Part shown: one piece after another, positions 16,548 through 24,895 of the stretch
How positions within the stretch are numbered: the stretch's first letter is position 1
Layout: the number at the start of each line of letters is the position of its first letter
Assembly: GCA_018268105.1 (NCBI GenBank)
Contig: JAFDXG010000049.1
Location: forward strand, 51,513 to 115,512
DNA: 64,000 nt
Direction of reading: 5' to 3'
Source of the DNA: Bacteroidota bacterium
GTDB lineage: Bacteria; Bacteroidota; Bacteroidia; Chitinophagales; Chitinophagaceae
The notes under the pieces: model-generated
What the model was told of the DNA's origin: nothing
The model's database searches: none
What the model saw: the letters and a program-made list of their open reading frames with translations, nothing else
Made by a program: the position numbers and the translations under genes

Positions 16548-16861
16548 ATATTAATAATTTATATCACAATATTCATAAGCAATTTTATTGTTTAAGTTAA
16601 ATCTGACTTAAATCCAAATTTTGAAGTAGCAAAATTTTTGTGTAGCAGTGACGAATAATTGGCAACTAAACCAATTTTGTCAGCTCCGACAACTCTTACA
16701 AACTTCGTTTCGTACGCGCTTGATGCTTTGGTCAGCGTCTGAACGGCTTTGCCGCATCAGACCCTTCGGGCAGATTTTGCAATCAAATACAAATTCTGGG
16801 TTTAATGATCTTCACTGCCAACTTATTTCTTACCTGTAATTAAGTGTCAGATAAATAATCA
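16548..16861. other. Non-coding accessory stretch with a GC-rich hairpin
   Basis: No convincing gene. A nested inverted repeat GTCTGA (16737-16742)/TCAGAC (16757-16762), with an inner CGGC-TTT-GCCG stem, stands out from the AT-rich surroundings. Composition changes from here onward, as at the edge of an acquired segment. Confidence 0.4.
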
Positions 16862-17020
16862 GAGAAAGTAGTTATTGCAAGACTATTGGAAAATGAGTGC
16901 CAGTTCGCTGCTAAAGATGATTCAACTCAATTGGGGGATTGCTGGCATCACTCAGATGAAACCTCCTTTATTGATCTGCTAAGCACAATGGTGGATGTAG
17001 AAGAATATAATATTCATTGA
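16862..17020 (+). pseudogene. Possible 3' remnant of a gene of unknown function
   Basis: An open frame of 52 codons ending at 17020 has protein-like composition (segments EKVVIARLLENECQFAAKD, GDCWHHSDETSFIDLL, VDVEEYNIH) but no ATG, GTG or convincing TTG start, and a TAA lies three codons upstream of its first residue. It reads like the tail of a decayed gene. The family was not recognised, and a chance frame cannot be excluded. Confidence 0.25.
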
Positions 17021-17199
17021 TATCCGTCACTTCAGTAAATTAATGCCATTATTGGATCAACTCTAAAAATAATAAAGCGGCAGCCGTGAAATAAATTTGA
17101 ATTGCATGATTCGAACAGGTTTATAATTGTTTTAAAATGACGACTTTTTTAAAAAGTAGTTATCTTAGGATATGTCAATGAAAGAAAACTTTACATTGA

Positions 17200-19740
17200 C
17201 TACAGCGTGCTTCTTATTGTAATCCCAAAAGTGATTTGATCGCCCAGTACAGCGGCATAATAACCGGAACCTCCGGAAGCGGGCAACAACTGTTCAAAGT
17301 AATCTTTATTCAGCAGGTTTCTTCCCCATACAAAAGCTGAAAACCCCTTCTTTGCAGTACGAAAACCTATCCTTGCATTCAGGAGCGCATAGGCGTCAAT
17401 GTTCATATATTTAGAAGGGGAAGCGCTTGACGAATATCTGGAACGGTAATAGCTGTCGGCAGCAATAAAAAATTTGGAAGGGTTGCCAAAAAAGCTGGCA
17501 GGCGTGGAATACTCTCCGCCCAGCGATACTGCCCATTTGGAAATACCCGGCAGATCGCCACCGGAAATATCTTTATAAGCGGATGGCGCCCCTGTCTCTT
17601 CCAGCGGTACCGGCGCATTTTTAAAAGATACATATATCCCTTCCGTATAGGTCACTCCACCGTTCACGGAGAAATGCCTTCCTATGCGGGAACTGCCTTC
17701 CAGCTCTGCACCACGTATCCGCACCTTTTCCGCATTGGCAAGATATCCGCGGTTCACACCCGGCTCCGGCGTTTGCACCTGGGCCTGGTAATCTTTTATA
17801 CCGGTATTGTAAATGGTAAAATTGAGGGTAGCACCGGGAGCGGGAGTGGTTTTAATCCCGGCTTCAATATGCTGTACATATTCAGGCTTGATCACTGCAA
17901 GGTCTGTAAGTACTTCCCCGCTGGCAGTAGGTAATCCACCCAGGTTAATCCCCACCGATTTGTAACTGGTAGAGAAAGTAGCGTAGGTATTTAACTGGTT
18001 ACCTGCTTTATAATTAAGGGTAAGCAGGCCGGATAGGTTGGTGTTGTCGGTATTGGTTTTAAATACCTGATTGCTATATAATGCTTTTTTCATGGTGATC
18101 AGATCAAGATCTGTTGTTTCCAGTCCGCCATACGTTTTGCGGTTGAAGTCAACCTTTTTCCAGTCATAATTATAGCGTAATCCTCCTAAAATATGGAGGC
18201 GCTCGGTAAGCGCAAAATCCAGTTGCCCGAAAATGGCGCCGCTGAAAGTATTGAGCGTTGATACGGTGTGTATGCCATAGCCCTCAAATAATCCCGGCGT
18301 GCTCCATTTGGGGCTGGTGCTGTTTTGTGAAAAACGCCATTGTGCCGAACCGGATTCTTCCGTGTGGTAGGGATCAGTTTTGAGATCCTGCCCGATGGCA
18401 AAGAAGCCCACTACCCCGTTGAGTCTCGATGAAAAGTTACCTGCATAGCGGATCTCCTGCGACCATTGCTGGTGTTTGGATGGCGCCTGGGAAAGCGTCA
18501 GCACCGAGAGGTTCGTGAAGTCCCTGTCGTTGGAAGGGTTCCACTTCCAGTAGTGCCAGGCAGTAGTGGAGGTAAGGGTGCCTGAACCAATCTTTATATC
18601 AGCATTCAGCGAAACGCCTCCAAGGTCGTTATCGGAACGCCAGGGAGTGTTCTGATCTATTTTTCTGTCAAAAGGGTTGCGGCTGGGCAATTGATAGTGC
18701 AGGTCGGCAATGATCTGGTCGAACTGCCTGTAAGCTGCTCTTTGTGTGGGAACCACACCCGCAAACACCTGGGCATAGCCGTTGGGGCGCTGACTTGAAG
18801 CATCGCCCGACAGCGTGATCTCTATTTTGCTTGAAGGGGTATACAACAATTGCCCCCGAAAACCAAGGTTATTAATATCATTTATCTTTTCCCCGGTAAC
18901 TACATTTTCCAGAACGCCATTCCGTTGTGTGCCGGAGAAAGAGAGACGGGCTGCGAAATTTTTTCCCAGCCCTCCTGTTACAGAAGCTTTGGCCTGGATA
19001 TAGCCATAATTACCATAACTTATTTCCGCGTTTGCCCCAGGCTTAAAAGAAGGTTTTTTCGTTACTATATTAAACGCGCCTGCGGTGGTGTTCTTCCCGA
19101 ATAATGTACCCTGCGGGCCACGAAGTACTTCTATACGCTCCACATCAATAAAATCGAGCGTTGCCGCGGCGGAGCGGGTATAGTATACTCCATCTACATA
19201 AAACCCTACTCCGGGCTCGATGCCATCATTGGTAAGCCCGAAAGTTGTTCCCTGCCCTCGTATATTTAAAGCAGTGTTCCTCGGATTGGAGGAATACAAC
19301 TGCACGGAAGGCACAAGCTCCTTTAAGCGGTTCACGTTAAATGCGCCCGCGTCATTAACCAAAGCACCAGTGACCACCGATACCGATACCGGCACATTCT
19401 GCAGTACTTCCTGCCTCCTGCGGGAGGTAACTACAATAGTATCTGTTTGAAAAAGCGGTTGCAGTTGTATCAGCAGGTTGTTGATCGTTTGATCGCGTAC
19501 AAACAACTGGCGCGATTCAAACCCGGCAGACGTGACCAGCAGGGTAAAGGGGAACTGAAGGTCTTTAAATGGTAAGACAAAGTTACCTGCAGTATCTGTT
19601 ATGGTACCAATAGTGCTTTTTTTAACGGTAATACTGGCATAAGAAACTCCTTCATTGTTTTCATTAACCACGCGTCCGGTAAATTGCCCAAATAAAAGAA
19701 CCGGGAGTACTGATGGGAGCAATACAATAAAACTTTTCAT
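17200..19740 (-). CDS. TonB-dependent outer-membrane receptor (GC-rich, iron-complex type)
   Basis: 846 residues: signal peptide (MKSFIVLLPSVLPVLLFG), a carboxypeptidase-regulatory-like beta-sandwich (about 18-100, 'GRVVNENNEGVSYASITV'), a TonB box-like 'DTIVVTSRRRQE', a plug domain (about 105-215) with 'IEVLRGPQGTLFGKNTTAG', and a 22-strand barrel ending in a terminal beta strand. The plug and barrel sequences resemble the iron-complex/catecholate receptors common in Proteobacteria more than SusC, and no SusD neighbour is present. The gene is clearly richer in G and C, with different codon choice from flanking genes, suggesting transfer. Expression is probably controlled through the two palindromes at 19762 and 19959. 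The ligand is unknown. Confidence 0.92.
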   Translation of the reverse strand: MKSFIVLLPSVLPVLLFGQFTGRVVNENNEGVSYASITVKKSTIGTITDTAGNFVLPFKDLQFPFTLLVTSAGFESRQLFVRDQTINNLLIQLQPLFQTDTIVVTSRRRQEVLQNVPVSVSVVTGALVNDAGAFNVNRLKELVPSVQLYSSNPRNTALNIRGQGTTFGLTNDGIEPGVGFYVDGVYYTRSAAATLDFIDVERIEVLRGPQGTLFGKNTTAGAFNIVTKKPSFKPGANAEISYGNYGYIQAKASVTGGLGKNFAARLSFSGTQRNGVLENVVTGEKINDINNLGFRGQLLYTPSSKIEITLSGDASSQRPNGYAQVFAGVVPTQRAAYRQFDQIIADLHYQLPSRNPFDRKIDQNTPWRSDNDLGGVSLNADIKIGSGTLTSTTAWHYWKWNPSNDRDFTNLSVLTLSQAPSKHQQWSQEIRYAGNFSSRLNGVVGFFAIGQDLKTDPYHTEESGSAQWRFSQNSTSPKWSTPGLFEGYGIHTVSTLNTFSGAIFGQLDFALTERLHILGGLRYNYDWKKVDFNRKTYGGLETTDLDLITMKKALYSNQVFKTNTDNTNLSGLLTLNYKAGNQLNTYATFSTSYKSVGINLGGLPTASGEVLTDLAVIKPEYVQHIEAGIKTTPAPGATLNFTIYNTGIKDYQAQVQTPEPGVNRGYLANAEKVRIRGAELEGSSRIGRHFSVNGGVTYTEGIYVSFKNAPVPLEETGAPSAYKDISGGDLPGISKWAVSLGGEYSTPASFFGNPSKFFIAADSYYRSRYSSSASPSKYMNIDAYALLNARIGFRTAKKGFSAFVWGRNLLNKDYFEQLLPASGGSGYYAAVLGDQITFGITIRSTL

Positions 19741-19761
19741 AAACTTGTTTCGATGTTTTTG

Positions 19762-19790
19762 TATTAGTCTACTGAATAAGTAGACTAATA
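19762..19790. promoter_or_regulatory. Palindromic operator, copy 1 (5' UTR of TonB receptor gene)
   Basis: TATTAGTCTAC (19762-19772), a 7-base spacer and GTAGACTAATA (19780-19790): perfect 11-bp arms. It lies 22 bases upstream of the receptor's start codon. The arms and spacer length are identical to copy 2, 197 bases away. Confidence 0.75.
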
Positions 19791-19941
19791 GGATAAAAAA
19801 AATTTTTTTAAATTGAAACCAGAATGTAATTCCAGTACATCATCAGGCCTTACCTGAGTCAAGCAAGCCCTTTAATGCATATTAATATGAAATACATGTT
19901 TGGTATTTCCTGAGTTGCAGTTACACTTTAGTAAGGCGGAG

Positions 19942-19971
19942 CAAAAGTAGTATATTGTTATTAGTCTACAA
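19942..19971 (-). promoter_or_regulatory. Promoter of the TonB receptor gene
   Basis: On the minus strand TTG (19971-19969), 19-base spacer and TACTTTTG (19949-19942). Transcription would start near 19936, giving a leader of about 195 bases. Operator copy 2 covers the TTG and half of the spacer. Confidence 0.65.
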
Positions 19972-19987
19972 AATTAGTAGACTAATA
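19959..19987. promoter_or_regulatory. Palindromic operator, copy 2 (over the -33 element)
   Basis: TATTAGTCTAC (19959-19969), spacer AAAATTA and GTAGACTAATA (19977-19987). It overlaps the -33 element of the receptor promoter, the classical position for a repressor. No regulator gene is adjacent. Confidence 0.75.
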
Positions 19988-20031
19988 ATTTTTACTTCTC
20001 AATAATTCTTAATTCTTTGTGATGGTTGCAT

Positions 20032-20505
20032 TTACCATTCAATCATTGCCACAACTTTTTCAAGATATACCTGATCAATTGAATCAAAATTATTTAATTG
20101 GTTGCTATCAATATCAAGTACGGCAACGACTTCCATATTTCTAACTACAGGTACTACAATTTCAGATTTTGATAAACTACTGCAGGCTATATGTCCGGGG
20201 AATTTTTCAACATCCGGAACAATTAGTGTACTGGATTTCTCCCAACAACTGCCACATACACCCTTTCCTTTTCGGATACGTGTACACGCTACCGGGCCCT
20301 GGAAAGGACCTAAAACCAATTCATTTTTTTTTACGAGATAAAAACCAATCCAAAACCAGCAGAACTGCTCTTTTAGTGCTGCAGTAATATTTGCCAGATT
20401 GGCAATCAGGTCGGATTCTCCTGTTATCAGAGCTTTAATTTGTGGTATTAATGCTTTGTACTGTTCTTCTTTTGTACCGGAGGAGATAATCAGGTCTTCT
20501 GCCAT
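20032..20505 (-). CDS. Free methionine-(R)-sulfoxide reductase (GAF domain)
   Basis: 157 residues from the ATG at 20505, the usual family size. A single GAF domain carries the three conserved cysteines of fRMsr: 'GPVACTRI', 'GVCGSCW' and 'HIACSS', with 'VPVVRNMEVVAVLDIDS' following. The enzyme reduces free Met-R-sulfoxide using thioredoxin. The longer frame from 20586 adds 27 residues outside the family's boundaries. A TACCTTTG element (20517-20510) only five bases before the ATG implies an almost leaderless message if this start is right. Confidence 0.9.
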   Translation of the reverse strand: MAEDLIISSGTKEEQYKALIPQIKALITGESDLIANLANITAALKEQFCWFWIGFYLVKKNELVLGPFQGPVACTRIRKGKGVCGSCWEKSSTLIVPDVEKFPGHIACSSLSKSEIVVPVVRNMEVVAVLDIDSNQLNNFDSIDQVYLEKVVAMIEW

Positions 20506-20509
20506 TTGA

Positions 20510-20538
20510 CAAAGGTAAATTAAAGCGGCAAAGTTCAA
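20510..20538 (-). promoter_or_regulatory. Promoter abutting the fRMsr start codon
   Basis: On the minus strand TTG (20538-20536), 18 bases, then TACCTTTG (20517-20510). The ATG begins at 20505, about where transcription would start. Confidence 0.45.
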
Positions 20539-20602
20539 AGGAGGCTTGGGCGCATTCCTGATTTTCTCATAGTAGGTATTTACCAATCAATCGCCAGGCA
20601 AT

Positions 20603-20780
20603 ATCGTCATTTCGATCCCGCCCTCAAGCCGTATTGATTCAAATGCATATTACGGCGGGAGAGAAATCTGTTGAGCTATAGTACAAATGTTGAGCAATAG
20701 TGCAAAAGCCAGGCAGATTTCTCCCTAGCAAAAGAGTGATTTAATTATAGCGTTTGTGTTGGCTCGGTCGAAATGACGAT
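20603..20780. repeat. MITE-like palindromic intergenic repeat
   Basis: Perfect 13-bp terminal inverted repeats ATCGTCATTTCGA (20603-20615) and TCGAAATGACGAT (20768-20780) enclose inner arms AGAAATCTG (20662-20670)/CAGATTTCT (20714-20722). A near-exact 17-bp direct repeat (20671-20687 and 20690-20706, two mismatches) lies at the centre. The 178-bp element has no ORF. 'GTCATTTCGA ... AGAAATCT' elements of this type recur between genes in Bacteroidota (recollection, not checked). Confidence 0.7.
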
Positions 20781-20917
20781 CATCATCGATCGTCAACCGT
20801 TAGTTCACTGTCAGGGACAGAGCTGGTGCTTTATACATACATATTTTCTATCCTGCGAAAATTTGAAATGCACCCGGAGGCTTTGAGGCCGGGCGCCACA
20901 TATTTCCTGTCACAAAC

Positions 20918-21727
20918 TTATCCATTCGTGGAAAACCCTGGGTATAATAACATCCCTCCGTCGGCAAATACAGTCGTGCCATTCAAATAGTCCGATTCAT
21001 CGCTTGCCAGCCATACAGCTACTTTACCTATATCTTCGGGCTGACCAATACGTCCATAAGGAATAAGCGTAAGTAATTTATTCAGTGCGTCAGGGGTACT
21101 CCAGGCGGATGTATTAATGGGTGTTTGTATCGCCCCTGGGCCAATAGCATTCACGCGTATTTTTTTTGGAGCCAGTTCCTGGGCTAAACTTTTCATCATC
21201 AATTCAATTCCGCCTTTACTGGTGGCATAATTTACGTGCCCGGCCCAGGGGATCACCTGGTGCACACTACTCATACAGATTATTTTACCTGCAGCACAAC
21301 TTCTTTCTTTAACAATGCCCCGTCTCAAAAATTCTTTCACTGCTTCTCTGGCACATAAAAACTGACCGGTTAGATTAATATTTATTACGAGTTGCCAGTC
21401 GGCAAGGGTCATATTTTCAAAAGCTGAATCTTTTTGAATACCTGCATTATTTACCAGGATATCAATGGTGCCATATGTTTCAAACATTTTTTGAAACATA
21501 AGCTGTACTTCCGTTTCCTTGCTTACATCTGCTTTGATGGCAATCGCATTACCATTGTTATTTTTTATTTCCGATACTACATCATCCGCTGCTTCAGGAT
21601 GTGTGACATAATTCACTACCACATTTGCCCCTTCATTTGCCAGCGCTATGGCTACTGCTTTACCAATGCCACTATTGGCGCCGGTGACCAAAGCTGACTG
21701 ACCTTTAAGTTTTGGATAAATATTCAT
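20918..21727 (-). CDS. SDR-family oxidoreductase (glucose 1-dehydrogenase-like)
   Basis: 269 residues: TGANSGIG (NAD(P) loop, about 16-23), 'ILVNNAGIQ', catalytic S in 'ICMSSVHQ', 'YATSKGG' (Y-x-x-x-K) and 'VNAIGPGAIQTPIN'. This is the classical SDR layout, nearest in pattern to glucose 1-dehydrogenases. It oxidises or reduces a small alcohol, probably a sugar, in the cytoplasm. The next gene on the strand (Gfo/Idh/MocA) starts about 1.5 kb upstream and ends 285 bases away, so a shared transcript is possible but not shown. Confidence 0.9.
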   Translation of the reverse strand: MNIYPKLKGQSALVTGANSGIGKAVAIALANEGANVVVNYVTHPEAADDVVSEIKNNNGNAIAIKADVSKETEVQLMFQKMFETYGTIDILVNNAGIQKDSAFENMTLADWQLVININLTGQFLCAREAVKEFLRRGIVKERSCAAGKIICMSSVHQVIPWAGHVNYATSKGGIELMMKSLAQELAPKKIRVNAIGPGAIQTPINTSAWSTPDALNKLLTLIPYGRIGQPEDIGKVAVWLASDESDYLNGTTVFADGGMLLYPGFSTNG

Positions 21728-22011
21728 AAAATCAATTTAATTATTGAAATTACATTGCTTGTTTATAACAGGAATCGTGGAGAGAAAGGTATATAATTAT
21801 AATAGTTTTAAATGTTAATAGAATATTATAGTAGCGCACAACTATGCAGCTATACCGATTTTACAAATACATTTCTGATTTAACAGCTTTTTGATTGGAT
21901 GAGTGTTGAGATTTATAAGTTTTGAGTCTTATTGTTTATAATCTTTCGACACTTAATGAGGAATACATTATTGACAATTCATTTCTCAACGCTCTCAGAA
22001 GTAAATAACTC

Positions 22012-23244
22012 TTAGTCAAATACAGGAATTTTCATACATTCCCCATTTTTTAGAGCTGACTGGTGGGCAACAATCCCCGGAGTGGTATAAGCCAGTGCCT
22101 CATGAATGTTCACTTCCGGACTTCGGTTTTTTATCAGTGCATCAATAAATTCATGTGTGATAAATGTATGAGAGCCGTCATGTCCACTGTTATGACGAAG
22201 GGGTTGTGGCAGCATATCTGTTTGCCACCACTGAGTTTGCTTGTATAATTCTACTACAGGTTCTTTGTGCTGAAAACCGGCATCATCATGTCCCATTGTT
22301 TCTGCAGACCTAACAATTATATGATCCTGACCTTCCTCCTGTGCAGAGAAAAAACTCATCTTATCGCCACGCCATTCGCCTCGTTCCACACCTCGCAGAG
22401 CGCCGCGCCAGTTCACCTCCACCCGAAATGGAAGTCCTTTATTTGTTTTAAAGAATGCGGTTTCATTCCAGAAAGGATTATTGTAGGGATTATTTTTTAA
22501 CAGGGGGCTACCATCTCCCCATCCTATGCCACTCACTTCTGTAAGCCGCTCACCGGTAACAGAAATTAAAAATGCGGTGCAGTGGGTAGGGTAGTGCATC
22601 GGAGGAAATCCATGTCGCCACGTGGGTTCACCATTTTCCCAAAAAAGTACTTCAAGCCCGGGATGATTGTATTCTGCTGCTGCACTAAATATATTTCCAA
22701 ACTTTCCTTCTCTATACATTCTTTTTACCGAGATAGTGTTTTGACGATAGACTGTTGTTTCCGCCATCATATAGGTAAGTCCAGTTTTCTTAACAGTATC
22801 TAACAGTGTTGCGCACTCCTCCAGGGTCATCGCTGCAGGTACAGCACATAATACATGTTTACCGGCATTAAGTGCAGCAAGCACATGCCGGGCATGATCT
22901 GGCGCACCGGTGGCAATGAATACGGCGTCAATATTTTTGTCACGTATTAAAAGCTCAAGCGATTCATACGATTTTTTACAATTATATTTTTTCTGCAAAA
23001 CTTCCCGGCGATCGGCTCTTAAATCACTAACCGCTTCAACAATGCAATTAGGATGTTCATGAAAATAAAAACCGGCACCAAACCGTCCACCCACTATTCC
23101 CATGCGAATCTTGCGGTCAGATACAGGTTCGCCTGCAAATGCAAATCTTGGTCTCATTACCATTGATGCTCCGGCAAGTGTTGCCAGGTTCATAAACTGA
23201 CGACGATGCATCAACTGAAATTTTTGGGAGATTAATTCAGACAT
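22012..23244 (-). CDS. Gfo/Idh/MocA oxidoreductase with Tat-like signal
   Basis: 410 residues. The N-terminus carries a twin-arginine segment (HRRQFMNLA) and a hydrophobic stretch ending in AFAG, so the enzyme is probably exported to the periplasm; the start could also be the ATG at 23211. The Rossmann motif 'GIVGGRFGAGF' and the family's 'ATGAPDHARHVLAALNAGKHVLCAVPAAMT' region (seen as ATGAPDHARHV and GKHVLCAVP) place it in Gfo/Idh/MocA. A C-terminal alpha/beta substrate domain follows. Periplasmic members oxidise sugars or act as glycoside-processing NAD enzymes. It lies 106 bases after the MFS gene on the same strand. Confidence 0.9.
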   Translation of the reverse strand: MSELISQKFQLMHRRQFMNLATLAGASMVMRPRFAFAGEPVSDRKIRMGIVGGRFGAGFYFHEHPNCIVEAVSDLRADRREVLQKKYNCKKSYESLELLIRDKNIDAVFIATGAPDHARHVLAALNAGKHVLCAVPAAMTLEECATLLDTVKKTGLTYMMAETTVYRQNTISVKRMYREGKFGNIFSAAAEYNHPGLEVLFWENGEPTWRHGFPPMHYPTHCTAFLISVTGERLTEVSGIGWGDGSPLLKNNPYNNPFWNETAFFKTNKGLPFRVEVNWRGALRGVERGEWRGDKMSFFSAQEEGQDHIIVRSAETMGHDDAGFQHKEPVVELYKQTQWWQTDMLPQPLRHNSGHDGSHTFITHEFIDALIKNRSPEVNIHEALAYTTPGIVAHQSALKNGECMKIPVFD

Positions 23245-23350
23245 AAGGATAGAAACTATATTTATTATAAAATTATATTTGCCTTTTTTAGTGGATCAGC
23301 AATGATAAGATAATAAAATATTTAGTGGCCAATTAATTCAATAAATTAAT

Positions 23351-24583
23351 TCAGTCCCTTTTTGATGTTTTCTTTCCAGTTTCAATATTGGGAAGTAGTC
23401 CGGTGATCATTCCAATCAATGGCAAATAAGAACAAATGGAAAATACGTATTCAATACTGGTACGATCCGCAAGCCATCCCAGCACAGCAGAACCGATCCC
23501 GCCCATTCCAAAAGCAAAACCAAAAAAGAGACCTGCAATTGTTCCTACTTTACCGGGTATGAGTTCCGTTGCATATACGAGTATAGCCGAAAATGCTGAT
23601 GAAATGATAAGTCCTACCAGGATTGCAAGTACAATTGTGGTAAACAAATTTGCATAAGGCAACATCAATGAAAATGGTGCAGCACCAAGAATCGAAATCC
23701 AGATGATCAGTTTTCTGCCGTATCTGTCGCCCAATGGTCCACCTAAAATAGTGCCAGCGGCAACTGCAGCAAGAAACGCAAACAGGAATAGTTGTGATTG
23801 CTGCACATTCACACCAAACTTATGAATCAGGTAAAAAGTAAAATAGTTGGTCATGGATGCCATATAAAAATACTTGGAAAAAATAAGCGCAAGCAATATG
23901 AATATGGAACCGATAATTTTATTTCTGCTGATATTTTTTCTTTCAGTTGTTGTAGTATATGGTACTGTTTCTTTCCGCTTTCCAGAGAGTTTTGCCCCGT
24001 ACCAGCGTCCTACTATCGTAAGGATGAAGATGGCCAGAATAGCAAATAATGCAAACCAGCCAATATATAATTGACCATGCGGAACAATGATAAGTGCGGC
24101 TAATAAAGGACCCGTGGCAGCGCCGGTATTTCCCCCCACCTGGAATATTGATTGTGCCAATCCTTTTTTCCCGCCCGAAGCAAGATGAGCTACCCTGGAT
24201 GCCTCTGGGTGAAATACAGATGAACCCATTCCAATAAGGCTTACTGAAATAAGTATCAAATGAAAACTATTGGCCAGCGACATACAGATGAGCCCTGTAA
24301 GCGTAAATCCCATGCCTATAGCCAATGATTTAGGGTTGGGTTTTTTGTCTGTATAATTTCCGACAAATGGCTGTAGTATGGATGCCGTAAGTTGAAAAAC
24401 CAGTGTGATAAATCCTATCTGAGCAAAACTCAAATGAAAATTGCTTTTCAGCATCGGGTATATGGATGGGATTACAGATTGAATCAGGTCGTTGAGCAAA
24501 TGTGAAAAGCTGATGGCTATTAAAATCGTATATACTGTCTGATTGGTATTGGTTGAAATATAGGATGAAACTGAATTTTTCAT
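23351..24583 (-). CDS. MFS transporter (fosmidomycin-resistance-like)
   Basis: 410 residues with about 12 hydrophobic segments. 'SFSHLLNDLIQSVIPSIYPML' (seen as SHLLNDLIQ) near residue 28 and the 'GNYTDKKPNPKSLAIGMGF' loop 2-3 motif match the Fsr branch of the major facilitator superfamily. Branch members are annotated as drug exporters, but the context next to a sugar oxidoreductase leaves sugar uptake or export open. A clear promoter lies upstream (24616-24645) and the Gfo/Idh gene follows in the same direction. Confidence 0.9.
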   Translation of the reverse strand: MKNSVSSYISTNTNQTVYTILIAISFSHLLNDLIQSVIPSIYPMLKSNFHLSFAQIGFITLVFQLTASILQPFVGNYTDKKPNPKSLAIGMGFTLTGLICMSLANSFHLILISVSLIGMGSSVFHPEASRVAHLASGGKKGLAQSIFQVGGNTGAATGPLLAALIIVPHGQLYIGWFALFAILAIFILTIVGRWYGAKLSGKRKETVPYTTTTERKNISRNKIIGSIFILLALIFSKYFYMASMTNYFTFYLIHKFGVNVQQSQLFLFAFLAAVAAGTILGGPLGDRYGRKLIIWISILGAAPFSLMLPYANLFTTIVLAILVGLIISSAFSAILVYATELIPGKVGTIAGLFFGFAFGMGGIGSAVLGWLADRTSIEYVFSICSYLPLIGMITGLLPNIETGKKTSKRD

Positions 24584-24615
24584 AAATCGAATACATCACT
24601 CATATATGATGTTTG

Positions 24616-24645
24616 CAAAGATAGTTCTGTCTTATGGGTATTCAA
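24616..24645 (-). promoter_or_regulatory. Promoter of the MFS-Gfo/Idh transcript
   Basis: On the minus strand TTG (24645-24643), 19 bases and TATCTTTG (24623-24616), about 30 bases before the MFS start codon. An ACATCA/TGATGT inverted repeat (24594-24613) covers the predicted start point. The remainder of this 312-base divergent gap holds no further recognisable element. Confidence 0.65.
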
Positions 24646-24895
24646 ATTCATTTCATGAGACTCATTTCAGTTTTTATACTGAAGGGATTAAACAACAACT
24701 GCATGTAAATCATCTTAAATATATCCTGAGAAAATTTTTCACTGTGACCAGATTATGTATTGATTTTTCTTTTAAGACAATAAACCTGGTACCCATTTGG
24801 GATAAGCGATACATAATGTTTTTTGTAAAAAAGTTGTGTAACACATACCTTCACTTATAGATACAGCATTAAACCCAAAAAATCCAAAAGATAAA

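Noticed and set aside
16648..16839. 63-residue ORF after tRNA-Ser
   Set aside because: Contains the GC-rich hairpin and reads like a chance frame; the start-less frame at 16862 is more protein-like.
24606..24860. 84-residue plus-strand ORF in the MFS/DUF1080 divergent gap
   Set aside because: It runs over the minus-strand promoter of the MFS gene and has un-protein-like composition with no family resemblance.
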